Of a stretch of 64,000 bases of DNA, positions 7,647-15,791 are shown piece by piece. The DNA comes from Pigmentiphaga sp. H8 (GTDB taxonomy: Bacteria > Pseudomonadota > Gammaproteobacteria > Burkholderiales > Burkholderiaceae_B): assembly GCF_003854895.1 (NCBI RefSeq), contig NZ_CP033966.1, positions 2,728,001 through 2,792,000 on the forward strand, read 5' to 3'. The first letter of the stretch is position 1, and every line of letters starts with the position of its first letter. The notes under the pieces were generated by a model, which had not been told where the DNA came from, did no database searches, and saw only the letters and a list, made by a program, of their open reading frames with translations. The position numbers and the translations under genes are program-made.

Positions 7647-9359
7647 GTGAGTCAGTCCAGGCAGGATTCTACGAACCCCTTGGCGTGGCTGGAAGCATGG
7701 CAGCAGATGTTGGATCAGAGGGTCGACATGCCTGGGTCGTCGGCGCCTTCGAGTCGCATGCTGTCGGGCGGGCACGCCATGGCCCCCGAGAAGCTGCTGG
7801 AGATCCAGCAGGAGTTCGCGCAGGAATGGGCCGATCTGTGGCGGGCCGCCAGCGCCGGCGAGCTCGAACCGTTGTCCGATCAGCGCTTCGCCGGTGAAGC
7901 CTGGGGCGCCAGCCCCGGACATGCCTTCATGGCGCATGCCTACCTGCTGTCCGCGCGCACCATGCTCAAGATGGCCGACAGCATCGAGGCGCCCGAGCAC
8001 GTCCTGAACCGGCTGCGCTTCGCCACCATGCAATGGGTCGAGGCCATGTCGCCCTCGAACTTCCTGGCGCTCAATCCCGACGCGCAGCGCCGCCTGCTCG
8101 AATCCGGCGGCGAAAGCCTGCAGCAGGGCATCGCCAACCTGATGGCCGACCTGCAGAAGGGGCGCATTTCCCATACCGACGAATCCTCGTTCGAGGTCGG
8201 GCTCAACCTGGCCACCACCGAAGGTTCGGTGGTGTTCGAGAACCGGCTGTTCCAGCTTATCCAGTACAAGCCGCTCGCGCCGCGCACCTATGCGCGCCCG
8301 CTGCTGATCGTGCCGCCCTGCATCAACAAGTTCTACATCCTGGACCTGCAGCCGCACAACTCCTTCGTGCGCTTCGCGCTCGAACAGGGCATGCAGGTGT
8401 TCATGGTGTCGTGGCGCAATCCGCTGTCGGCCGATGCCGACGGCGTGCAGCATGCCGACTGGGACGCCTACCTGCAGGAAGGCGTGCTCGAGGCGATCGG
8501 CGCGGTCTCGTCCATCTCGCGGCAGCCGCAGATCAATGCGCTGGGATTCTGCGTGGGCGGCACGCTGCTGTCGTCGGCGCTGGCCGTGGCGAAGGCGCGC
8601 GGCCAGGACCCGGTGGCCTCGCTCACGCTGCTGACGACGCTGCTGGATTTCGCCGACACCGGCGTGCTCGACGTGTTCATCGACGAAGCCCAGGTGCTGA
8701 TGCGCGAACAGCAGTTCGCCGCGGGCGGCGTGCTGGCGGCGCGCGAACTGGCCACCACCTTCGCCTTCCTGCGCCCCAACGACCTGGTCTGGAACTACGT
8801 CGTCAACAACTACCTGAAGGGACAGGCGCCGTCGGCCTTCGACCTTCTGTACTGGAACGCCGACAGCACCAACCTGCCGGGACCGTTCTACGCCTGGTAC
8901 CTGCGCAACACCTATCTCGAGAACAACCTGCGGGTGCCCGGCAAGGTGCGCGCCTGCGGGGTGGGACTGGACCTGAGCGCGCTCGACATGCCGGCCTACG
9001 TGTACGGCTCGCGCGAGGACCACATCGTGCCCTGGACCTCGGCCTACGCGTCGACCGCGCTGCTGCGCGGGCGGATGCGCTTCGTGCTGGGGGCCTCGGG
9101 CCATATCGCGGGCGTCATCAATCCGGCCTCGCGCAACCGGCGCAGCTACTGGGTGCGCGAGGACGGCAAGCTGCCGGCCGACGCCGCCGCGTGGATGGGC
9201 GGGGCGCGCGAAGTGCCGGGCAGCTGGTGGAACGACTGGGCAACCTGGATCAAGGAGCACGGAGGGCGCCAGGGCAAGGCGCCGGGCGCGCTGGGCGGCG
9301 CCGATCATCCCGTCATCGAACCCGCACCGGGCAAGTACGTGCGGACCAGGGCGGTATGA
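7647..9359 (+). CDS. phaC: Class I poly(3-hydroxyalkanoate) synthase PhaC
   Basis: PhaC polymerises (R)-3-hydroxybutyryl-CoA into polyhydroxybutyrate granules. The 570-residue length and sequence fit class I synthases. The lipase-like box FCVGGT carries the nucleophile Cys302; the rest of the triad is Asp458 (SREDHIVPW) and His486 (GASGHIAGV). The N-terminal 100 residues are poorly conserved, as usual. The start is GTG 7647 with AAGG about 8 bp upstream. phaB follows after 64 bp, and phaR follows phaB. No phaA thiolase lies in the window, so the thiolase must be encoded elsewhere. Confidence 0.95.
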   Translation: MSQSRQDSTNPLAWLEAWQQMLDQRVDMPGSSAPSSRMLSGGHAMAPEKLLEIQQEFAQEWADLWRAASAGELEPLSDQRFAGEAWGASPGHAFMAHAYLLSARTMLKMADSIEAPEHVLNRLRFATMQWVEAMSPSNFLALNPDAQRRLLESGGESLQQGIANLMADLQKGRISHTDESSFEVGLNLATTEGSVVFENRLFQLIQYKPLAPRTYARPLLIVPPCINKFYILDLQPHNSFVRFALEQGMQVFMVSWRNPLSADADGVQHADWDAYLQEGVLEAIGAVSSISRQPQINALGFCVGGTLLSSALAVAKARGQDPVASLTLLTTLLDFADTGVLDVFIDEAQVLMREQQFAAGGVLAARELATTFAFLRPNDLVWNYVVNNYLKGQAPSAFDLLYWNADSTNLPGPFYAWYLRNTYLENNLRVPGKVRACGVGLDLSALDMPAYVYGSREDHIVPWTSAYASTALLRGRMRFVLGASGHIAGVINPASRNRRSYWVREDGKLPADAAAWMGGAREVPGSWWNDWATWIKEHGGRQGKAPGALGGADHPVIEPAPGKYVRTRAV

Positions 9360-9385
9360 CAGGAGACATACGTATTCTGCGGGTC

Positions 9386-9409
9386 AAACGGCGGGGGGTT
9401 CCGCCGTTT
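9386..9409 (+). other. Stem-loop between phaC and phaB
   Basis: AAACGGCGG (9386-9394) and CCGCCGTTT (9401-9409) form a perfect 9-bp stem with a 6-nt loop. It sits in the phaC-phaB spacer, just before the AAGGAGG ribosome site of phaB. There is no T-tract, so it looks more like an mRNA processing or stability element than a terminator. Confidence 0.5.
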
Positions 9410-9423
9410 CATAAGGAGGCATC

Positions 9424-10161
9424 ATGAGCGGAAAGATAGCGTACGTGACGGGCGGCATGGGCGGCATAGGCACCGTCATCTGCCAGCGGCTGGCCAAGGC
9501 GGGGTTCACCGTCATCGCCGGCTGCGGGCCCAATCGCGATTCTCAGCAGTGGCTGAACGAACAATCGGCGCTCGGTTATACGTTCCACGCCTCCGTGGGC
9601 AACGTGGCGGACTGGGATTCCACCGTGACCGCGTTCGCCAAGGTGCGAGAGGAATTCGGTCCGGTCGACGTGCTGGTCAACAACGCGGGCATCACCCGCG
9701 ACGGCGTCTTTCGCAAGATGACGCTGGAGGACTGGCGGGCCGTCATCGACACCAACCTCAACAGCCTGTTCAACGTCACCAAGCAGGTCATCGGCGACAT
9801 GACCGAGCGCAAGTGGGGGCGCATCATCAACATCAGTTCGGTCAACGGCCAGAAAGGGCAGTTCGGGCAGACCAACTATTCCACGGCCAAGGCCGGCATC
9901 CACGGCTTCACGATGGCGCTGGCGCAGGAAGTGGCGTCCAAGGGCGTGACGGTCAACACGGTCTCGCCCGGCTACATCGGTACCGACATGGTGCGCGCCA
10001 TCCGTCCCGACGTCCTCCAGAGCATCGTCGACACCATCCCGGTGAAGCGGCTGGGCACGCCGGACGAGATCGGCTCCATCGTGACCTGGCTGGCCTCCGA
10101 CGACGCGGGATTCTCCACCGGCGCGGATTTCTCGCTGAACGGCGGCCTGCACATGGGGTAA
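9424..10161 (+). CDS. phaB: Acetoacetyl-CoA reductase (NADPH) PhaB
   Basis: PhaB reduces acetoacetyl-CoA to (R)-3-hydroxybutyryl-CoA, the monomer for PhaC. The 245-residue protein is a classical short-chain dehydrogenase. The nucleotide motif is YVTGGMGGIGTVI near the N terminus, then NNAG, a catalytic Ser in INISSVNG, and YSTAKAG with Tyr and Lys. The C-terminal SPGYIGTDMV is typical of PhaB/FabG proteins. A strong AAGGAGG ribosome site precedes ATG 9424. The gene lies between phaC and phaR. Confidence 0.93.
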   Translation: MSGKIAYVTGGMGGIGTVICQRLAKAGFTVIAGCGPNRDSQQWLNEQSALGYTFHASVGNVADWDSTVTAFAKVREEFGPVDVLVNNAGITRDGVFRKMTLEDWRAVIDTNLNSLFNVTKQVIGDMTERKWGRIINISSVNGQKGQFGQTNYSTAKAGIHGFTMALAQEVASKGVTVNTVSPGYIGTDMVRAIRPDVLQSIVDTIPVKRLGTPDEIGSIVTWLASDDAGFSTGADFSLNGGLHMG

Positions 10162-10214
10162 GCCCCGATCCGGCCCGAGGCGTTCCACGCCGGGTTGGAC
10201 TAAACTTGATGGCT

Positions 10215-10236
10215 GGTGCGGTCGGCGGACCGCACC
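10215..10236 (+). terminator. Stem-loop after phaB (terminator or operator candidate)
   Basis: GGTGCGGTC (10215-10223) and GACCGCACC (10228-10236) form a perfect 9-bp stem with loop GGCG, followed by a short T run only. It lies between phaB and phaR. It could end phaCB transcription weakly, or act as a binding site for PhaR. Confidence 0.5.
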
Positions 10237-10267
10237 GGTTTCATACAAATCTAAGTTGGGGGCAAGC

Positions 10268-10834
10268 ATGGCGCAGCAAGCGGGAGCCGGCAACGCGTTG
10301 CGGTTGATAAAAAAATATCCCAATCGCCGGTTATACGATACGCAGACCAGCACCTACATCACCTTGGCCGACGTCAAGCAGCTCGTGCTGGACAACGAGA
10401 CCTTCGAGGTCGTCGATGCCAAGTCCGGCGAGGACCTGACCCGCAGCATCCTGCTGCAGATCATCCTGGAAGAGGAAACCGCCGGCGCGCCCATGTTCAC
10501 GTCCACCATGCTGGCCCAGATCATCCGTTTCTACGGCCATGCGATGCAGGGCATCATGGGTTCGTACCTGGAAAAGAACATCCAGGCCTTCATGGAGATC
10601 CAGAACAAGCTGGGCGAGCAGTCCAAGGGCCTGTACGGCGGCCAGTTCGGCCCCGAGGCCTGGGCGCAGTTCATGAACGTCCAGACGCCGATGATCCAGA
10701 GCATGATGAGCAACTACATCGAGCAGAGCAAGAACCTGTTCGTGCAGATGCAGGACCAGATGCAGAACCAGACCCGGTCCATGTTCACCACTTTTCCCTT
10801 CACCTCCGCGTCCAAGGACGACGAGCGCAAGTAG
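10268..10834 (+). CDS. phaR: Polyhydroxyalkanoate synthesis repressor PhaR
   Basis: PhaR represses phasin and PHA genes and also binds nascent granules, so its free level falls as polymer accumulates. The 188-residue protein has the family signature RLIKKYPNRRLYDT at its N terminus (DNA-binding PHB_acc_N), a central PHB-accumulation domain with LLQIILEEE and FYGHAMQGIMGSYLE, and a Gln/Met-rich C-terminal tail with QMQDQMQNQTRSM. ATG 10268 follows a GGGGG-rich ribosome site; an upstream in-frame TTG at 10256 is less likely. The gene directly follows phaB. Confidence 0.92.
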   Translation: MAQQAGAGNALRLIKKYPNRRLYDTQTSTYITLADVKQLVLDNETFEVVDAKSGEDLTRSILLQIILEEETAGAPMFTSTMLAQIIRFYGHAMQGIMGSYLEKNIQAFMEIQNKLGEQSKGLYGGQFGPEAWAQFMNVQTPMIQSMMSNYIEQSKNLFVQMQDQMQNQTRSMFTTFPFTSASKDDERK

Positions 10835-10916
10835 CGCGGGGGGGCGGCTGCCGTAACCCGGTAAAATGCCCCCATTCCGCTAATTCCGGCCGCGAGTCGC
10901 GCTCGCGGTGCGCCCG

Positions 10917-12302
10917 ATGTCCATCCATTCATCCGATTCCCCGATCAACACCGCCATTCCCCGCGTGGCCTTCGCCAGCCTGGGCTGTCCGAAGGCGGCC
11001 TCGGACTCCGAGCAGATCCTGACCCAGCTGCGCGCCGAAGGCTACGAGACCTCCAAGACCTACGAGGACGCGGACCTGGTCATCGTCAATACCTGTGGCT
11101 TCATCGACGATGCGGTCAAGGAAAGCCTGGACACCATAGGCGAGGCCTTGCAGGCCAACGGCAAGGTCATCGTGACCGGCTGCCTGGGCGCCAAGAAGGA
11201 GTCCGACGGCGAGGGCGTGGTGCAGAAGATGCATCCCAAGGTCCTGGCCGTGACGGGGCCGCACGCGACCCACGAGGTCATGCAGGCGGTGCACCAGCAC
11301 CTGCCCAAGCCCCACGATCCCTTCAGCGACCTCGTGCCGCCGCAGGGCGTGCGCCTGACGCCCAAGCACTACGCCTACCTGAAGATATCCGAGGGCTGCA
11401 ACCATCGCTGCAGCTTCTGCATCATCCCGTCCATGCGCGGCGACCTGGTGTCGCGGCCCATCCACGAGGTCATGCGCGAGGCCGAGAACCTGGTCAAGGC
11501 CGGCGTCAAGGAAATCCTGGTCATTTCGCAGGACACCAGCGCCTATGGCGTGGACGTGAAGTACCGCACCGGCTTCGTCGACGGCCGCGCGGTGCGTACC
11601 CGGATGACCGAGCTGGTGCGCGAACTGTCCAAGCTGGGCGCCTGGATCCGCCTGCACTACGTGTATCCCTATCCGCACGTGGACGAAGTCCTGCCGCTGA
11701 TGAACGAGGTCCACGAGAACGGCGGCCGCGTGCTGCCGTACCTGGACGTGCCGTTCCAGCATGCCAGCCAGCGCATCCTGAAGCTGATGAAGCGTCCGGC
11801 CTCGTCCGAACGCAACCTGGACCGCATCCGCGCCTGGCGCGCGATCTGTCCGGACCTGACGATACGCAGCACCTTCATCGCCGGCTTCCCCGGCGAGACC
11901 GAGGCCGAGTTCGAGGAAATGCTGGACTTCCTGCGCGAGGCCGAGCTCGACCGCGTGGGCTGTTTCGCCTATTCGCCGGTCGAAGGCGCAGCCGCCAACG
12001 AACTGCCCGATCCCGTGCCCGACGACGTCCGGCAGGAGCGCCAGGCCCGCTTCATGCAGGTCCAGGAAGCGGTGTCCCGCAAGCGCCTGGCGCGCCGCGT
12101 CGGCAAGGTCATCAAGTGCGTGGTGGACGAGGTGGGCCCCGAAGGCGGCATTGCCCGCTCCATGGGCGATGCGCCCGACATCGATGGCAAGGTCTATGTG
12201 GCGCCCGTGGACAAGCCCTGGAAGCGCTACAAGGTGGGCGACATCATTTCCGTCCGCATCGCCCGCTCCGACGATCACGACCTCTGGGGAAGCGTAGGGT
12301 AG
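10917..12302 (+). CDS. rimO: Ribosomal protein S12 methylthiotransferase RimO
   Basis: RimO is a radical-SAM enzyme that adds a methylthio group to the conserved Asp of ribosomal protein S12. The 461-residue protein has the N-terminal MTTase cluster cysteines (SLGCPKA, NTCGF, TGCLG), the radical-SAM CNHRCSFC triad at Cys161, Cys165 and Cys168, and a C-terminal TRAM domain (about 390-455). ATG 10917 is used; an in-frame GTG at 10908 would add three residues. A TAAAAT -10-like hexamer lies at 10862-10867. The gene is convergent with the IclR gene. Confidence 0.93.
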   Translation: MSIHSSDSPINTAIPRVAFASLGCPKAASDSEQILTQLRAEGYETSKTYEDADLVIVNTCGFIDDAVKESLDTIGEALQANGKVIVTGCLGAKKESDGEGVVQKMHPKVLAVTGPHATHEVMQAVHQHLPKPHDPFSDLVPPQGVRLTPKHYAYLKISEGCNHRCSFCIIPSMRGDLVSRPIHEVMREAENLVKAGVKEILVISQDTSAYGVDVKYRTGFVDGRAVRTRMTELVRELSKLGAWIRLHYVYPYPHVDEVLPLMNEVHENGGRVLPYLDVPFQHASQRILKLMKRPASSERNLDRIRAWRAICPDLTIRSTFIAGFPGETEAEFEEMLDFLREAELDRVGCFAYSPVEGAAANELPDPVPDDVRQERQARFMQVQEAVSRKRLARRVGKVIKCVVDEVGPEGGIARSMGDAPDIDGKVYVAPVDKPWKRYKVGDIISVRIARSDDHDLWGSVG

Positions 12303-12309
12303 CCCCGGT

Positions 12310-13074
12310 TTATCGCTTTATCAGCAGCGGGGCGATTTCCGCCGCCAGGCGTTTCAGCGTGGGCGCGACGGTGGCGGCGACGTGGGCGTCGGTGAACAAG
12401 GCGTCCGAGGCGCCGCAGGTCAGCACCAGCGTGCGGTGACGGTCGGCGGGTTGGACCGGGACGCCGATGGCGGTGAAATGCTCTTGCGGATAGCGCATGA
12501 GCACCGCGCCATGCCGTTCGTAGTCGTCCAGCGCCGCCCGCAGCCGGCCGGGGGCCTGGCCGGCATCCCATCGCCCATCCGCCTGCAACCCGGCAATGAT
12601 GCGTTCGCGCTCGGCCCGCGGCTGGGCCGCCAGGTATGCCAATCCCAACGATGAATCGGTCAGGCCCACGGTCGAGCCGATGTGCAGCATCACGCGCCGC
12701 ACCTGGGCGGGCTCGCAACGCTGGATGACCACCATGCTGGCTTCGTGCCGCTCGGCCAGCAGCACCGTGGTGCCCAGGGTATCGGCGGCGGCCTTCATGA
12801 GCGGCACGGCATAGTCATTGATCCCGGTCTGCGCGACCACGGCATAGCCCAGCAGCAGGGCGGCCGCGCCCACGCGCAGCTTGTCGTTGGCGGTGGGCAC
12901 CAGATAGCCCAGCGCCGCCAGCGTCTTGCACAGCCGCCAGACGGTGGGCTGCGGCAGACCGGTCAGCCGGGCGATTTCCGTGGTGCCCAGTTCGGCGCGC
13001 GCGGGCGTGAAGCAGCGCAGGATTTCCAGGCCCCGGGCCAGCGCGGTAACGAACAGCGGATCGGTTTCTTTCAT
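12310..13074 (-). CDS. IclR-family transcriptional regulator
   Basis: The 254-residue protein has an N-terminal winged helix-turn-helix (about residues 10-65, ALARGLEILRCF then EIARLTGLPQPTVWRLCKTL) and a C-terminal effector domain of the IclR type. It is divergent from a catabolic operon starting with an acyl-CoA dehydrogenase. The 92-bp spacer holds two 17-bp palindromes 20 bp apart, and one lies inside the spacer of this gene's own promoter. It very likely controls both directions, including itself. The frame is open to 13095, but Met at 13074 fits family starts. The effector is probably a pathway intermediate; it is not known. Confidence 0.88.
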   Translation of the reverse strand: MKETDPLFVTALARGLEILRCFTPARAELGTTEIARLTGLPQPTVWRLCKTLAALGYLVPTANDKLRVGAAALLLGYAVVAQTGINDYAVPLMKAAADTLGTTVLLAERHEASMVVIQRCEPAQVRRVMLHIGSTVGLTDSSLGLAYLAAQPRAERERIIAGLQADGRWDAGQAPGRLRAALDDYERHGAVLMRYPQEHFTAIGVPVQPADRHRTLVLTCGASDALFTDAHVAATVAPTLKRLAAEIAPLLIKR

Positions 13075-13118
13075 GGCGCGGGCGGGCCTTGACACCCTTC
13101 AAGGTGAAGCCCAGAATA

Positions 13119-13135
13119 AATTCATAAAACGAATT
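13119..13135. promoter_or_regulatory. IclR operator candidate, site 1
   Basis: AATTCATAAAACGAATT has 5-bp inverted arms (AATTC/GAATT). Its centre at 13127 is exactly 20 bp, two helical turns, from the centre of site 2, so tetramer or paired-dimer binding is plausible. Confidence 0.65.
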
Positions 13136-13150
13136 ATCAATTCATATAAT
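13121..13150 (+). promoter_or_regulatory. Promoter of the acyl-CoA dehydrogenase/hydantoinase operon
   Basis: A perfect -10 TATAAT lies at 13145-13150, with TTCATA (4 of 6) 18 bp upstream at 13121-13126. The -10 is inside operator site 2, so bound regulator would block polymerase. Transcription would begin near 13157, which favours translation from 13167. Confidence 0.55.
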
Positions 13151-13161
13151 GAATTATTCAA
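13133..13161 (-). promoter_or_regulatory. Promoter of the IclR gene
   Basis: On the minus strand, TTGAAT (complement of 13156-13161) and GATAAT (complement of 13133-13138) are 17 bp apart. The spacer is exactly the 17-bp palindrome of operator site 2, which predicts autorepression. Confidence 0.55.
13139..13155. promoter_or_regulatory. IclR operator candidate, site 2
   Basis: AATTCATATAATGAATT is a palindrome with perfect 7-bp arms around ATA. It overlaps the -10 of the forward operon and the spacer of the reverse promoter. Confidence 0.7.
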
Positions 13162-13166
13162 GCCCC

Positions 13167-14309
13167 ATGCAGCAAGATTGCACGCCGGAGCTGGCCGAAA
13201 TGCGTCCCGCCATCCGCCGTTTCGTCGGTGAACGGCTGGAGCCCCTGGCCCGCCAGATGGACCAGGACGGCCAACTGGCGCCTTCCGCGCTGGCCGAGAT
13301 GCGCCAACAGGGCTACCTGGGCATGCGCCTGCCCGCCGAATACGGCGGAGGGGGATTCGACCTGGCCACCTATTGCCTGGTGATGGAGGAAGTGGCGCGC
13401 TCGCACCGCGTCTTCACGGTCATGCTCGATTGCACCAGCGGGCTGACGCCTATCGGCATCGCGCGCCATGGGACGCCGGCGCAGCGCGGCAAATACGTCG
13501 CCCGGCTGGCCAGCGGCGAATGGCTGGGCAGCTTCGCGCTGACCGAGCCCGAGGCGGGGTCGGACGCGGCCGCCTTGCGCACCACGGCGGAGAAAACGGC
13601 GGGGGGGTGGGTGATCAACGGGCTGAAGCAGTTCATCAGCGCCGCGCATCGTGCGCAGGTGGTCATGGTGCTGGCCGTGACCGATGCGGCGCGGCGCGCG
13701 CGGGGCGGCATCACGGCCTTCCTGGTGGACCAGGGCACGCCGGGTATGCACATCGCGCGAGTGGACAAGACCATCGGCTCCGATCCCATCGAACTGGCCG
13801 AGATCCGCTTCGACGGCTGTTTCGTACCCGACGAGGCGGTGCTGGGCGAGGTCGGCGGCGGATTCGGCATCGCCATGGGGTCGCTGGCCAGCGGCCGCAT
13901 GGGAGTGTCGGCCGCGTGCATAGGCACGGCCGACCGGCTCTTGGAAGAAGCCGTGGCCTACGCCAAGACCCGCGTCACCTTCGGCCAGCCACTGGCCGAC
14001 AGGCAGGCCATTCAATGGATGCTGGCGGATTCGGCCACCGAACTGGCGCTGGCGCGGTCGCTGGCCTACGACACCATGCGGCGTATCGATGCAGGCCAGG
14101 ACGCGGGCACGGCCACCAGCATGGTCAAGCTGTTCTGCTCCGAGATGGTGGGGCGGGTGGCCGACCGGACGGTGCAGATACTGGGCGGCTCGGGCCTGAT
14201 CCGCGGCGTGCCGGTCGAGCGTTTCTATCGCGACGTGCGGCATTACCGCATCGGCGAAGGCGCATCCGAGATCCAGCGCATGCTGATCGCCCGGGCGTTG
14301 TTGAAATGA
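13167..14309 (+). CDS. Acyl-CoA dehydrogenase family protein
   Basis: This FAD enzyme would oxidise an acyl-CoA at the alpha-beta bond. The 380-residue product has the three ACAD domains: N-terminal helices (to about 115), a beta barrel with FALTEPEAGSDAA, and the C-terminal helical domain with GRMGVSAACIG and VQILGGSGLI. The C-terminal RIGEGASEIQRM corresponds to the catalytic-Glu segment. An in-frame ATG at 13149 lies inside the operator and upstream of the expected transcript start, so I use 13167. It is the first gene of the IclR-controlled operon and overlaps the next gene by 4 bp. Confidence 0.87.
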   Translation: MQQDCTPELAEMRPAIRRFVGERLEPLARQMDQDGQLAPSALAEMRQQGYLGMRLPAEYGGGGFDLATYCLVMEEVARSHRVFTVMLDCTSGLTPIGIARHGTPAQRGKYVARLASGEWLGSFALTEPEAGSDAAALRTTAEKTAGGWVINGLKQFISAAHRAQVVMVLAVTDAARRARGGITAFLVDQGTPGMHIARVDKTIGSDPIELAEIRFDGCFVPDEAVLGEVGGGFGIAMGSLASGRMGVSAACIGTADRLLEEAVAYAKTRVTFGQPLADRQAIQWMLADSATELALARSLAYDTMRRIDAGQDAGTATSMVKLFCSEMVGRVADRTVQILGGSGLIRGVPVERFYRDVRHYRIGEGASEIQRMLIARALLK

Positions 14310-15709
14310 CGGCCCGCCCGCCGAACGTCGACGGGGAAAGCCGGCCGCTGGCGCGGCGGCTGGCGGCGTTCGCGCTGGGCCTGCGGCGCGCGGACCTGTC
14401 GCCGGCCCGGCGCGGGAAGGTCGCGCTGATCCTGGCGGACTTCCTGGGCTGCGTGCTGGCCGGATCCAGCCTGCCCGAGGCCGAATCGGCCTTCGTGCTG
14501 GCGCAGCCGGGCGAAGTTCGGATTCCCGGCGCGCCGGCCGGCCTGAGTCCGGAGTCGGCCGCCATCGCGATGAGCACCCTGGGCTCGCTGCTGCAATGGC
14601 ACGACGGCTACGGCAGTGGCGGCAATCATCCTTGCAACACCATCATTCCCGCGGTGTGGTGCATGCGCGAGGACCGGAGCATGGCATCGGTCCATATGGC
14701 CATCGCGGTCGGCTACGAGGTCGCGAACCGGCTGGCGGCCAGCGCGCATCCGGCCCTGACGCTGGCGGGGCTGGCGCCGACCTCGTGCACCGGCGCGATC
14801 GGGGCGACCGCCGCATTGGGACGCCTGCTGGAACTGGACGAGGACACCCTGGCGCGCGCGATCGGCAACGCGGCCTTTTCGTTTCCCGCGGCGGCGCTGC
14901 GCGGCCTGACCGAACACGGTTCGGCGGTGCCGCTGCATGGCGGCCTGGCGGCGCGCTGCGCCATCGAATCGGTGAAGCTGGCGCGCGCCGGCCTGGGGGC
15001 GGGCGCACGTGTCTTCGAGGGCGGCGCCGACCCGGGCGTCCTGGACGTGCTGCGCAGCCGGGGGCTCGCGCAGGATCCGGAAACCTGGCGCGGCGAGACG
15101 CTGGACGGCGTGTACTTCAAGCCCATTCCCGCCTGCCGCCATGCCCAGCCGGCCATCGATGCCATCCAGGCCATCTGGAGCGGCGGGGCGTTGGCCGCGC
15201 GGGACATCGAACGCGTCGACGTGCACACCTATCCGGTCGCGCTGCGCTTCGGACAGGCGCCCGGACCGTCGCACGAGCTGTACGACCGCCTGATGAGCGT
15301 GGTCTGGACCGTGGCCAGCGCCTTGTGCCACGGCCGGTACGACCTGTCGAACGTACGGAGGCCCGCTGTCGAGCCGGAGGTGACGCGGCTGTATCCCCGC
15401 ATCCACCTGCATGTGGACGAGGCGTATGCGGCGCTATATCCGCGCTACCTGCCGGCGCGGGTCGAGATCGCGCTGCGCGGGGGCGGCCGGCGCACCGGCA
15501 CCTGCATGATGGAGTACGGCACGCCGTCCGAACACGGCCCCTATTCGCCGGGCGGCACGCACGTACCGCCGCTGGACAAGGCTGGGGTGGAGCACAAGTT
15601 CCGCGAGCTGGCGCGTGCCGCGCTGGACGACGGACAGGCGGACGCGCTGTGGCGCGAGGCGAGGGCGGTGGAGGACTTGACCGGCCAGGCGGCGGCCGAG
15701 GTTGGCTGA
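14306..15709 (+). CDS. MmgE/PrpD family protein
   Basis: The family includes 2-methylcitrate dehydratase and cis-aconitate decarboxylase, which act on tricarboxylic or hydroxyacid substrates. The 467-residue protein shows the family's QWHDGYGSGGNHPCNTIIPA, SCTGAIGATAALGRLL and KPIPACRHAQPAIDA stretches (given in part). The real start is ATG 14306, in ATGA overlap with the acyl-CoA dehydrogenase; the frame is open far upstream only by antisense-like coincidence. It is translationally coupled to the previous gene. In this operon it may hydrate or dehydrate an acyl-acid intermediate. There is no sign of decay. Confidence 0.85.
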   Translation: MTARPPNVDGESRPLARRLAAFALGLRRADLSPARRGKVALILADFLGCVLAGSSLPEAESAFVLAQPGEVRIPGAPAGLSPESAAIAMSTLGSLLQWHDGYGSGGNHPCNTIIPAVWCMREDRSMASVHMAIAVGYEVANRLAASAHPALTLAGLAPTSCTGAIGATAALGRLLELDEDTLARAIGNAAFSFPAAALRGLTEHGSAVPLHGGLAARCAIESVKLARAGLGAGARVFEGGADPGVLDVLRSRGLAQDPETWRGETLDGVYFKPIPACRHAQPAIDAIQAIWSGGALAARDIERVDVHTYPVALRFGQAPGPSHELYDRLMSVVWTVASALCHGRYDLSNVRRPAVEPEVTRLYPRIHLHVDEAYAALYPRYLPARVEIALRGGGRRTGTCMMEYGTPSEHGPYSPGGTHVPPLDKAGVEHKFRELARAALDDGQADALWREARAVEDLTGQAAAEVG

Positions 15710-15727
15710 TGCGGCTTTCTAATTGTC

Positions 15728-15759
15728 CTATTGACAGAACAATAGATCATAAATAAAGT
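15728..15759 (+). promoter_or_regulatory. Internal promoter and operator upstream of the hydantoinase genes
   Basis: CTATTG (15728-15733) and CAATAG (15740-15745) are inverted arms around ACAGAA. They overlap a perfect -35 TTGACA (15731-15736), and TAAAGT (15754-15759) is 17 bp downstream. A regulated internal promoter for the hyuB-hyuA part is the simplest reading. Confidence 0.55.
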
Positions 15760-15791
15760 CCTCCGGAGTATCTTGAATGCAAGAGGGGCGC

